Below are positions 33,079 to 41,299 of a DNA stretch of 64,000 bases, piece by piece. The notes under the pieces were generated by a model. That model made no database searches and was not told the origin of the DNA. It saw nothing but the letters and a program-made list of their open reading frames with translations. Source of the stretch: Streptomyces noursei. GTDB lineage: Bacteria > Actinomycetota > Actinomycetes > Streptomycetales > Streptomycetaceae. Numbering within the stretch: position 1 is the first letter of the stretch; each line of letters opens with the position of its first letter. The position numbers and the translations under genes are program-made. Location: NCBI RefSeq assembly GCF_016917755.1, contig NZ_CP070326.1, forward strand, positions 8,246,001 through 8,310,000, read 5' to 3'.

Positions 33079-34180
33079 GCCCCAGCAGCGCACCGCCGCA
33101 CCGCACGGCGCTCTCCGCGTACGCCGCCATCAGCGCGGCATGGTCCGGGACCACCTCGGGCCGCCGCTCGGGCGGCAGACCGGCCGGGCCGACCGTGGAC
33201 AGTGCGGCGGCCCGGACCCGGGCGCCGGCCTCCCCGGTCGGCCCGGCCGCCGCCCGCTGGGCCGCGTGCCGGCGGGCGGCGTCCTCGGCCTGCCGCCCCA
33301 ACAGCAGGCAGTGGACCCACAGTTCGTCCGCGAAGGCGGCGCCGAACAGCCGGCCCACGGCCGCCGCGGCGGCCTCGGGCCGGTGCCGCCGCACCACGTC
33401 CCGAACTTGACCCTCCGTCAGGCCGGTTTCCGGCAATGCCTCGGTCCACCGCAGATGCCGCCGGGGATCGGCGCTCCGCTCGTGTCCGGCCGGCCGCACG
33501 TACCCCTCGCCGTACCGCATGTACGGCAACCAGTCCAACTCCTCCAGCAGCCATCCGCGGTCGAGCAGCGGGCGCGCCTCCGCCGCCCCCACCGGGCACA
33601 CCGCCAGCCGGATCCCCTGTGCGGCGTGCCCGTTGATGCTGCTCGTCCCGATGTGCTCGACCACGCTCGGCACCGCCAGCAGCCCCGAGCGCCCCTCGGC
33701 CCGCAGAAAGGTCGCCATCACCTCGTCGTCGTGCCGCTCGGCGCTGTCCGCGGCGAACGCCCGGAACGCGTCCGCCGTGCGCACGGGCAGGCAGATGGCC
33801 AACGTCGGCGCGAACTCCTCCGGCACGGCCCGCACCCATCCGGCCCCCGCCAGCGCCGCCAGCCGGGCCGCGGCGCCGTTCCGGGCATGCCAGTTGGTGT
33901 AGAAGATCAACGCCTCGTCCGGAAACCGCGCCACCGATCCGGCCACCAGCTCCAGCAGCTCGGGCGGTGCGGCCACGTCGTCCTGCACGACCAGGTGGTG
34001 CCCGGCGTCCGCCGCCCGCGCCGCCCAGGCCACCAGCGCGGTGCGCAGCGCGGACGGCGGTCCACCCGGGTCCGGGTCCAGCGCCAGCCCCCCGAGCCCC
34101 AGCCGGGCGGCGAGCGCCGCGGCCTGCTCCTCGCGCACCGGGTGGGTCATCACGGCCGAACTGAGGGAAGCTCTGCTCAC
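33071..34180 (-). CDS. Glycosyltransferase-like protein, paralogue of the one at 18464-20281
   Basis: 369 residues from GTG 34180 (GAGGAG upstream), chosen because the opening MSRASLSSAVMTHPV aligns with TRYRLSGAVMTHPQ in the paralogue. Shared features: LALDPDPGGPPSALRTALVAW, HHLVVQDDVA (acidic pair at residues 67-68), FYTNWHARNGAAARLAALAGAGWVRAV and VPSVVEHIGTSSINGHA. It lacks the SDR domain of the paralogue and ends with its own helical region. Two such proteins at opposite ends of the cluster suggest two transfer steps or a duplication at its origin. Function is inferred only from fold resemblance. Confidence 0.65.
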   Translation of the reverse strand: MSRASLSSAVMTHPVREEQAAALAARLGLGGLALDPDPGGPPSALRTALVAWAARAADAGHHLVVQDDVAAPPELLELVAGSVARFPDEALIFYTNWHARNGAAARLAALAGAGWVRAVPEEFAPTLAICLPVRTADAFRAFAADSAERHDDEVMATFLRAEGRSGLLAVPSVVEHIGTSSINGHAAQGIRLAVCPVGAAEARPLLDRGWLLEELDWLPYMRYGEGYVRPAGHERSADPRRHLRWTEALPETGLTEGQVRDVVRRHRPEAAAAAVGRLFGAAFADELWVHCLLLGRQAEDAARRHAAQRAAAGPTGEAGARVRAAALSTVGPAGLPPERRPEVVPDHAALMAAYAESAVRCGGALLGRF

Positions 34181-34553
34181 CGGGCCACTCCTCTCGTCTC
34201 GCGGAGACGTTCCGCGGCGTCCGCGCAGACATCGCACACAGGCATCGCACGGCCACCGCTGTCGGGCCGCCACATCGTGGCAGATCACCGCGCACCGCCT
34301 GCCATGCCGAGGAGAGAGTGGCCGAATCCGATCCCTGCCGCCCCGTACACCGACCGACGGAGGCGCAATCCAACCGTCGCCCGTCCGTCGTCCGACCGTC
34401 GACCGAAGATCAGGCGGAAGCACAGTCGGACGAACGGTACGGGGGGAGGCCGCCGTCTCGCCCATAGCCCTGGGGGGTATCGTCGAGCGTCGGGGCGCGG
34501 AGTCGTACGTGAGGCGGCCCGGCAGTCCGTGACGTGGGAGGGAGGGGAGGATC
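34181..34553. other. Divergent intergenic region, 373 bp
   Basis: No gene-like frame is seen between the glycosyltransferase start and the Met-rich protein. The region contains inverted 9-mers TCGTCCGAC (34388-34396) and GTCGGACGA (34425-34433) separated by 28 bases, plus overlapping CGTCCGTCGTCCGACCGTC repeats. These may be a regulator site for the copper-related genes to the right. Confidence 0.35.
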
Positions 34554-35117
34554 GTGCGCCTGCGCATGCGGAGAACGGCTCGGGGACGGGCGATCAGCCG
34601 TACCGTGCGGACGCGTTCGGATGCGCGGGGCGGTCGTCGGGCGACGGTGCTGCTCGCCCTCGTCTGGCTGGCCCTTTCCGTGATCGCCCACCACGGCCTG
34701 CCCGACACTTGCGCGCCGATGGCGGCCATGCAGCCGGCCTCGTCCGCGCAGCCGATGGCGGCCATGCCGTCGGTCCCCTCCGCGCAGCCGATGCCGTCCC
34801 GGAATCCGGTCCCGTCCGCCCGGCCGATGGTGCCCGTTGCTGTCGCCGCACCCCACCGGGCGGGCCCCGGTCACAGCCGGCCCCGGCTCGCTCGACCCGA
34901 CCGGGCGCGGTCCGGTGAAGCGCAGTCCGGGCACGGGCACGACGGCGGGGCGCACTGCTCGTCGTACGACGTGCGGGCCGAGCAGTTGGTCCCGCCGCCA
35001 CCGCTGCTCGGCCAGGTCCGCGCGCCTGGGCCCACGCCCTCCTGCCGGTCGGGCGCCGGCCCGGCCCGCGGGCCCGCCCCGCCCGATCCGGTGTCCCTCT
35101 CCGTCCTTCGCATGTAG
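34554..35117 (+). CDS. Met/His/Pro-rich single-pass exported protein
   Basis: 187 residues from GTG 34554 with a strong GGAGGGGAGG leader. A very basic N-terminus is followed by one hydrophobic segment (ATVLLALVWLALSVIAHHG), which could be a signal anchor. The rest has repeated PMAAM/QPM/RPM units and a HGHDGGAHC motif, both suited to soft-metal binding. About 110 bp downstream is a multicopper oxidase, so a copper chaperone or scavenger role in the envelope is likely. The family is not recognised. Confidence 0.65.
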   Translation: MRLRMRRTARGRAISRTVRTRSDARGGRRATVLLALVWLALSVIAHHGLPDTCAPMAAMQPASSAQPMAAMPSVPSAQPMPSRNPVPSARPMVPVAVAAPHRAGPGHSRPRLARPDRARSGEAQSGHGHDGGAHCSSYDVRAEQLVPPPPLLGQVRAPGPTPSCRSGAGPARGPAPPDPVSLSVLRM

Positions 35118-35230
35118 GCCGACCGTCCTCCCTCCCCCACCTCGGCCTTTTCCCACGGCGCCCGCGCGCTGCGCACCCCGACGGTGCGCGCGCCGCCGCG
35201 CCGGGCACATCTGCGTAAGGACACCACCCC

Positions 35231-36886
35231 ATGAACACGCTCAACCGACGCTCCGTTCTGCTGGCGGGCCTGGGCGCGGCAGGCGCCGGCCTGCTCACCG
35301 CCTGCTCCGGCGACGGCCAGGGCTCCGCCCGGCCCGCGCCGACCCTGCTCAGCCCGTCCGGGCCGGCCGTGGCGGCCACCGAGAAGGAGCGGCGCCACTC
35401 CGGTCGGGAGCACCGGGTCCGGCTCACCGCGACCGCCGGCACGGTCGACCTGGGTGCCGGGAAGGCCGTGCGGACCTGGAGCTTCGACGGTGCGCTGCCG
35501 GGCAAGGAGATCCGGCTCACCGCGGGCGACACACTCGTCGCCGACCTCGCCAACCACCTTCCACAGAGCACCTCCGTCCACTGGCACGGCCTCGCCCTGC
35601 GCAACGACATGGACGGCGTGCCGCCCGTCACCCAGCGGGCCGTGGCGGCCGGCGGGTCCTTCACCTACCGCTACGTCGCCGAGACTCCCGGCACGTACTG
35701 GTTCCATCCGCACGTCGGCGTCCAGTTGGACCGCGGCCTGTACGGTCCGCTGATCGTCGAGGACCCGCACGAGCCGCTGCGGTACGACGACGAGTGGGTC
35801 GTCGTACTCGACGACTGGCTCGACGGCGTCACCGGCACCCCGGACCAGGCGCTCGCCGCCCTGCAACGAGGCATGGATCACGGGTCGTCGTCCCACGGAG
35901 GCAACGGGAAGACGGGCGCGCACGGCGACATGGACGGCATGGACGGCATGGACGGCATGCAGGGCATGGCGGGGATGCCCGGCATGGACATGGATGCGGG
36001 CACGGACATGGGCGCGGGAGGCGGGATGGGCGCGGGCATGGACGACCCGTTCATGCTGATGGGCGCGACCAGCCCCCTGTTGGGCGGGGACGCCGGTGAT
36101 GTGAAGTACCCGCACTACCTGATCAACGGCCGCGTCCCGGCCGCGCCGGCCACGTACCAGGGCAAGCCAGGCCGGAAACTGCGGCTGCGGATCATCAACG
36201 CCGGTGGGGACACCGCCTTCCGCGTCGCCCTCGGCGGACACCGGCTGACCGTCACCCACGCCGACGGCTATCCCCTCACCCACGAGCCCGCCGACGCCCT
36301 CCTGATCGGCCCCGGTGAGCGCTACGACGCCCTGGTCACGCTCGGCGACGGCGTCTTCCCGCTCGTCGCGCTGGCCGAGGGCAAGGGGGCCGCCGGCCTG
36401 GCCCTGGTGCGGACCGGCTCGGGCCGCGCCCCGTCCGCCGCCGTGCGGCCCGGGGAACTCAACGGCCGGATCCCGACCGCGTCCGCCTTGCGGCCCGCCG
36501 AGGACGTCCGACTGAAGGCCCGTCAGCCGGACGTCACCCATCGCATCAAGCTGACCGGTGGGATGGCGAAGTACGACTGGGCGCTGAACGGGCGGCGGTT
36601 CGACATGAATGACGCGGACGCCCATCCGTTCGCCGTGGAGGGCGGCCAGCGGGTCCGGCTGGAGTTCGTCAACTCCACCGACATGTGGCACCCCATGCAT
36701 CTGCACGGGCACACCTACCAACTCGGAGCGAACGGTCCCCGCAAGGACACCGTCATCGTCCTGCCGGGCGCGACGGTCACCTGCGACTTCGACGCGGACA
36801 ACCCCGGTCAGTGGCTGATCCACTGTCACAACGCCTATCACGGCGAGAGCGGGATGATGGGGCTGCTCGCCTATCGCACAGCATGA
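35231..36886 (+). CDS. Multicopper oxidase, Tat-exported, with Met-rich insert (CopA/CueO-like)
   Basis: 551 residues. The Tat-type signal NRRSVLLAGLGAAGAGLLTAC also ends in a cysteine, so it may be lipid-anchored. Copper-binding motifs: SVHWHGLALRND, YWFHPHVGVQ, MWHPMHLHGHTYQ and WLIHCHNAYHGESGMM, the last two giving the T1 Cys-His ligands with a Met axial residue. Between the second and third domains is a Met/Gly/Asp-rich stretch (MDGMDGMDGMQGMAGMPGM and following) like the Met-rich arm of CueO and CopA. Expected role: oxidation of Cu(I) at the cell surface. The preceding Met/His-rich protein probably works with it. Confidence 0.92.
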   Translation: MNTLNRRSVLLAGLGAAGAGLLTACSGDGQGSARPAPTLLSPSGPAVAATEKERRHSGREHRVRLTATAGTVDLGAGKAVRTWSFDGALPGKEIRLTAGDTLVADLANHLPQSTSVHWHGLALRNDMDGVPPVTQRAVAAGGSFTYRYVAETPGTYWFHPHVGVQLDRGLYGPLIVEDPHEPLRYDDEWVVVLDDWLDGVTGTPDQALAALQRGMDHGSSSHGGNGKTGAHGDMDGMDGMDGMQGMAGMPGMDMDAGTDMGAGGGMGAGMDDPFMLMGATSPLLGGDAGDVKYPHYLINGRVPAAPATYQGKPGRKLRLRIINAGGDTAFRVALGGHRLTVTHADGYPLTHEPADALLIGPGERYDALVTLGDGVFPLVALAEGKGAAGLALVRTGSGRAPSAAVRPGELNGRIPTASALRPAEDVRLKARQPDVTHRIKLTGGMAKYDWALNGRRFDMNDADAHPFAVEGGQRVRLEFVNSTDMWHPMHLHGHTYQLGANGPRKDTVIVLPGATVTCDFDADNPGQWLIHCHNAYHGESGMMGLLAYRTA

Positions 36887-36897
36887 CGCGGGGGCGG

Positions 36898-38517
36898 CTA
36901 CCGCCCCTCGCGGAGCGCGGCCCGTAGGGCTTCCTCCGTGGTACCACGCCAGGCCACGAAGCCGTCGGGTCGCACCAGTACGGCATCGTCCCCGACGGCA
37001 AGGTCGCTCGCGTGCGGTGCGCCGAGTTTGTGGACGCGCTGCGGTTTCAGCCCCAGAGGGGCGGCCGCAGCGCGCCAGCGCGGGAGGTCCGCCGCGGTGA
37101 ACAGCGTCCAGCGCGAACCGATCAGGTCCAGGGTCGATGTCCGGCTGTGGGGTGGGGTGTTGAGCCAGCGGTGGGGGAAGCGGTGGCCGGGACGGATGAT
37201 GTCGTCCAGGGGGTCCGGGCCCGGACCCGTGACGGTGCCGTGCGGCGGGTATCCGTAGAACATCATTGCGCGCAGGTAGTCGACGGCGAGCTTGTCGTAG
37301 AGGTCGTTGGGATCGCCGTCCAATGCCTGGTACCCCTGGAGGAGATTGCGGGAGAGGGCCAGGGACGCCCGGGCGGCGGCCCGGCGTTCGGGATCGTAGC
37401 TGTCCAGGAGCGTGGGGGCGCTGTGCCCGTGCAGGACGGCGGCGAGCTTCCAGGCGAGGTTGTGACCGTCCTGGATGCCGGTGTTCATGCCGAGGCCGCC
37501 GGCCGAACTCTGCACATGGGCGGCGTCACCGGCCAGGAAGACCCGACCCTGCCGAAAGGCGGAGGCCATGCCGATGGCGGCCTCCCAGGCGTTGACCGCG
37601 TGCAGTTCGATCGGGATCGCCGCGTCGCCGATGGCGGACCGCAGCAGCGCGAGGGTCGCGTCCTCGGTCAGCTCGGAGGGGCCGGCCGGCGGCTTGCCGG
37701 GATGGTCCAGGAGGTGCGTGGCCCACTGGTCACGCCCGTTCTTCGACATCAGGGTGGCGTATACGGCGTCGTTCCGGACGAAGCAGACGTGGGTTCCCCA
37801 GTCGCGCTGTACGGGCCCCAGGTCGGCGCGGTAGAAGGCGGTGTTGAGGTGGTCGATGACCGTGCGGTCGGGCATGGTGATGCCCAGTCGGGTGCGGACG
37901 TCGCTCTTCGCCCCGTCCGCACCGATCAGATAGCCGGCGGTGATCTCCGATTCCTCGCCGGTGGCGACATCGACGAGCCGGGCGCGCACATGGTCGTCAC
38001 CGGGCGTGAGCCCCACCAGCCGTACGCCCAGGTGGACTTCACCACCCCGTCGGCGCAGCTCCTCCCAGGCCAGCCGCTGCACCTGATCATGCGTCAGGAC
38101 GAGTCGGGGAGGCACCGGGCTACAGTTTTCCACCAGCCTCGCGTAGCGGGGCGGCAGACCTCCGCGGTGCAGCGTGCTGCCCAACCCACTGTCCTTGAAG
38201 ACGGTCCGCATCGGCATGCCGCCCTCCCAGCCCTCCCGCTCCAGTGCGGCGCCCAGGCCCATCGCCCGGAACAGCTCCAGGGTGCGCAGGCTGGTGCTCG
38301 CCCGCGGCACCGCCGCCATCGCGTCCGGCCGCTTGTCGACGACCAACGGCCGGACGCCCCAGTGCGCGAGGAACATCCCCGTCGAGAGCCCGACGGGCCC
38401 GGCCCCCACCACCAGCACCGGCACATCGGGCGCATCAGGCACATCGCGCACATCGCGCACATCGGCTCGCGGTCCCGCTCCTTGCGCTTCCGTTCCCCTG
38501 CCACATTCGGCACTCAT
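36898..38517 (-). CDS. FAD-dependent aromatic hydroxylase (PheA/TfdB, RdmE-like)
   Basis: 539 residues from ATG 38517 (GGGAG upstream). VPVLVVGAGPVGLSTGMFLAHWG is the FAD Rossmann motif, YLIGADGAKSDVRTRLG the DG motif, and VFLAGDAAHVQSSAGGLGMNTGIQD the GD motif that places it in the phenol/polyketide hydroxylase group with a C-terminal thioredoxin-like domain (residues 420-539). The DVRDVRDVPDAPDVP run near the start reflects a small 9-bp repeat. It is divergent from a MerR-family regulator across a clear operator, so it is probably inducible and may detoxify an aromatic antibiotic. Confidence 0.9.
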   Translation of the reverse strand: MSAECGRGTEAQGAGPRADVRDVRDVPDAPDVPVLVVGAGPVGLSTGMFLAHWGVRPLVVDKRPDAMAAVPRASTSLRTLELFRAMGLGAALEREGWEGGMPMRTVFKDSGLGSTLHRGGLPPRYARLVENCSPVPPRLVLTHDQVQRLAWEELRRRGGEVHLGVRLVGLTPGDDHVRARLVDVATGEESEITAGYLIGADGAKSDVRTRLGITMPDRTVIDHLNTAFYRADLGPVQRDWGTHVCFVRNDAVYATLMSKNGRDQWATHLLDHPGKPPAGPSELTEDATLALLRSAIGDAAIPIELHAVNAWEAAIGMASAFRQGRVFLAGDAAHVQSSAGGLGMNTGIQDGHNLAWKLAAVLHGHSAPTLLDSYDPERRAAARASLALSRNLLQGYQALDGDPNDLYDKLAVDYLRAMMFYGYPPHGTVTGPGPDPLDDIIRPGHRFPHRWLNTPPHSRTSTLDLIGSRWTLFTAADLPRWRAAAAPLGLKPQRVHKLGAPHASDLAVGDDAVLVRPDGFVAWRGTTEEALRAALREGR

Positions 38518-38611
38518 CGCACGCTCCCTTCACGACGTCACGACGTCACGACGCCATGGCTTCACCGCTTCGCCGTCGCTCCGCCGCGCGGTGGTCGATC
38601 ACCACACTCCC

Positions 38612-38631
38612 CGCTCAAGCCGACTTGAGCG
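38612..38631. promoter_or_regulatory. MerR-type operator
   Basis: CGCTCAAG-CCGA-CTTGAGCG is a perfect 8-bp inverted repeat with a 4-bp centre, of the TCAAG-N4-CTTGA form seen for SoxR-like MerR proteins. It lies between the divergent FAD hydroxylase (95 bp away) and the merR-like start (24 bp away). Confidence 0.75.
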
Positions 38632-38655
38632 CAACATCGGGCGCACCATGAGGTC

Positions 38656-39825
38656 ATGGGAGACGAGCGCTACTCGATCAGTCAGGCCGCCCGTTGTTTC
38701 AACGTGCCGGTGTCCACGCTGCGTTACTACGACGACCTGGGGCTCCTCCCGGCGGCCGAACGCCGGGGGAACGTGCGCTACTACGGCCACGCCGAACTGC
38801 GCCGGCTCGCCCTCGTCCAACGGCTGCACCACCGCGGTCTGGTCAGCCTGACCGACACCGCCGCGCTGATCAGCGACGGTCCGGCCGACGGCCGGCCGAC
38901 GGGCCGTGCGGTACTGACCGCCTCGATCGCGGCGATCAAGGACCGGATGACTCATCTGCAGGCCGCCCAACGCCTCCTCGCCCACCTGCTGACCTGCCCG
39001 AAGGCCGATCCGGTCCGCGAATGCACGCCGCTGCGCACGGAACTCGACCACGCCGTGAACGAGGCGCTGGGCGGACTCCGCAGCAGCCCTCGGCGGCGGC
39101 CGGACCGCGGTGCGGCGGACGCGCTCCGCGCCGGTGCTACCGTGCGCCGCAGCCCGCCCGAACGGAGGAAGAGCATGAACGACGACCACGCCGCTTCCCC
39201 CACGGCCACCCCCAACGCCTTCCGGGAGATCTCGCCGACCACGCTCGCGGACGTCCTGGGCCGCGGGCAGGTCATGGACGTCGGCATCCGACCCCTGTGG
39301 TCCATGGTGCCGCGGGTCGCCGGGCCGGCGTTCACGGTGCGCTGCCCACCCGGCGACAACCTCATGCTGCACGCGGCCATCCACCGCGCGGCACCGGGTT
39401 CGGTCATCGTCGTCGAATCGGGCGACCTGGACCACGCGCTGGCCGGTGGCAACGTCTGCGCCGTGGCCCAGCGCCGGGGAGTCGCGGCGTTCGTGGCCGA
39501 CGGGCTGATCCGCGACCTCGCGGAGGTCCGCGCGATGGGGTTCCCCGTCTTCGCCCGCGGCGTGATCCCGTTCCCCGGGAGCAAGAAGGCCGTTGAGCCG
39601 CTCAACGTCGATGTGCGGTGCGGCGGGGTGGACGTGTCCGCCGGCGACATGGTGGTCGCGGACGAGGAGGGCGTCGTCGTGGTGCCCCGAGCCCGGCAGG
39701 AGGAGGCCCTCGGCGCCGCCCGGGCGAAACTGGCCAAGGAGGCCGAGGAGTCCCTCGACGCCTGGGAGTTGGCGCACCGCACCCGTATCGACGAGATCCT
39801 GCGGGACGGGGGGTTCGTCGGCTGA
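38656..39825 (+). CDS. MerR-family regulator in frame with an RraA-like protein (389-aa composite ORF)
   Basis: Residues 1-130 are a MerR protein: YSISQAARCFNVPVSTLRYYDDLGLLPAAER helix-turn-helix, RYYGHAELRRLALVQRLHHRG and an antiparallel coiled coil. The frame then stays open through a low-quality Arg-rich stretch into an RraA/HMG-aldolase-like protein beginning MNDDHAAS at ATG 39175, which has its own GGAGGAAGAGC leader. This second part has VADGLIRDLAEVRAMGFPVFARG (conserved R-D) and GDMVVADEEGVVVVP, the family signature. So there may be two genes lacking a stop between them, or a genuine fusion. RraA-like proteins inhibit RNase E-type enzymes or act as aldolases. Confidence 0.7.
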   Translation: MGDERYSISQAARCFNVPVSTLRYYDDLGLLPAAERRGNVRYYGHAELRRLALVQRLHHRGLVSLTDTAALISDGPADGRPTGRAVLTASIAAIKDRMTHLQAAQRLLAHLLTCPKADPVRECTPLRTELDHAVNEALGGLRSSPRRRPDRGAADALRAGATVRRSPPERRKSMNDDHAASPTATPNAFREISPTTLADVLGRGQVMDVGIRPLWSMVPRVAGPAFTVRCPPGDNLMLHAAIHRAAPGSVIVVESGDLDHALAGGNVCAVAQRRGVAAFVADGLIRDLAEVRAMGFPVFARGVIPFPGSKKAVEPLNVDVRCGGVDVSAGDMVVADEEGVVVVPRARQEEALGAARAKLAKEAEESLDAWELAHRTRIDEILRDGGFVG

Positions 39826-40193
39826 GCTGGGCCGTGCCCGCCCGTACCGGCGGGCGGCAGCGGTCCGTTCGAAGCGGCATGCCCCTCGTCCCAGTCCCGC
39901 GGCGGGGGACGGACCGGCCCGCCCCGCGGCCCGCCTGGCAGTCTTGCCGAGCGCCACGCACTGCGCCATTCTCGAATCCCCGTTGCTGACGGGGGCGGTC
40001 CTGCCGTTCCCGGACACCGCCGCCGATCGACCACACGGTTCCCCTCGCGAACCCTGGGCCGGCATGTCGGGAAGCCCTAGGCCGGAAGGCCGAGACGAAG
40101 ATCCACACCTGGGCGGTGCCGGAGGCGGGAGGACGCGGCAAGAGTGAGGGGGCACCTGCCCGACTCACCGACCCATCTGCCCGGAGGCTGACG

Positions 40194-41240
40194 GTGAACA
40201 CCCCGAACCCGACCGACCACCCCGACCTCACCGGTGCCGCGGCGCACGCGGGGGCGGCCCATCTGATCGAACAGTCGCTGGGGCATCTGTACTCCGCGGC
40301 GTTACGGACCGCCGCCCTCCACCACCTGGCCGACCATCTGGCCGGCGGCCCCCGCACCGCCGCCGAACTCGCCCGGCTCACCGGCACCGACGCCGTCTTC
40401 CTCCGCCGCTGCCTGCGTTACCTCGCCTCGCGCGAGGTCTTCCGCGAGGACGACAACGGCGCATTCCATCTGACGCCGACCGCCCAGTTCCTGCGCGCCG
40501 GGGTGCCCGGTTCGCTGCGCGACGCGGTGCTGATGCTCACCGACGAGATCTTCGTGCGTTCGTCGTCGGCGCTCGACGAGACCATACGCACCGGGGCACC
40601 GGGCTTCGCCAAGGTCTTCGGCGCCCCGTTCTTCGAGTACCTCCAGGGTGCCCCCAAGACCCGGGAGCTCTTCGACTCGGGCATGGCGGCGTTCTCCGAG
40701 CCGATCAACGACCTGGTGGCGAGCGCCTATCCGTTCCCGGAGCGGGGCACCGTGGTCGATGTCGGCGGCGGGCGGGGCGGGTTGCTGCGCCACATCCTGC
40801 TGCGTCATCCGGGCCTGTCGGGAGTGCTGCTGGACCAGGCGGCGGCCGTGCAGGACCACGTGCTGGACACCGCGGAGCTGTCCGGCCGCTGGCGCGCCGA
40901 ACCGGGCGACTTCTTCACCGCCGTGCCGGCCGGCGGTGACGTCTATGTGCTCAAGCACGTGCTGCACGACTGGGACGACGCCTCGGCCGTCCGCATCCTG
41001 ACCGCCTGCCGGCACGGCCTGGCCCCGGACGGAAAGGTCCTGGTCGTCGACTCCGTCCCCGTCCCGGGCAACGCCCCCCATCCGGGCAAGGCGCTGGACG
41101 TGGCGATGATGACGGTCGTGACGGGAAAGGAACGCGGCCCGAAGGAGCTCGACGACCTCTTCTCCCGGGCCGGCCTGCGCCGCACCCGGATCCTGCCCAC
41201 GCCCACCTTCGCGTCCATCGTGGAGGCGGTCGCGGGCTAG
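40194..41240 (+). CDS. SAM-dependent O-methyltransferase with N-terminal dimerisation domain
   Basis: 348 residues from GTG 40194 (GGAGG upstream). The N-terminal winged-helix dimerisation domain (LGHLYSAALRTAALHHLADH, GTDAVFLRRCLRYLAS) is followed by GTVVDVGGGRGGLLRHILLRHP (SAM motif I), VYVLKHVLHDWDDASAVRIL (catalytic His region) and the GKVLVVDSVPVPG strand. This is the plant-COMT/DnrK-like class that methylates phenolic hydroxyls of natural products. Codon 37 is TTA (40302-40304), suggesting bldA dependence. No other aromatic pathway gene is adjacent except the FAD hydroxylase 1.7 kb away. Confidence 0.9.
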   Translation: MNTPNPTDHPDLTGAAAHAGAAHLIEQSLGHLYSAALRTAALHHLADHLAGGPRTAAELARLTGTDAVFLRRCLRYLASREVFREDDNGAFHLTPTAQFLRAGVPGSLRDAVLMLTDEIFVRSSSALDETIRTGAPGFAKVFGAPFFEYLQGAPKTRELFDSGMAAFSEPINDLVASAYPFPERGTVVDVGGGRGGLLRHILLRHPGLSGVLLDQAAAVQDHVLDTAELSGRWRAEPGDFFTAVPAGGDVYVLKHVLHDWDDASAVRILTACRHGLAPDGKVLVVDSVPVPGNAPHPGKALDVAMMTVVTGKERGPKELDDLFSRAGLRRTRILPTPTFASIVEAVAG

Positions 41241-41254
41241 GGTCTGTCAGGTCT

Positions 41255-41285
41255 GCCAACTCCCCGCTGCCGCTGCGGGGTTGGC
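41255..41285. terminator. Bidirectional terminator hairpin
   Basis: GCCAACTCCCCGC and GCGGGGTTGGC pair across a 7-base loop with a two-base bulge, 15 bp after the O-methyltransferase stop and 15 bp from the convergent epimerase stop. Confidence 0.6.
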
Positions 41286-41299
41286 GTAGCGGGCCGAGG

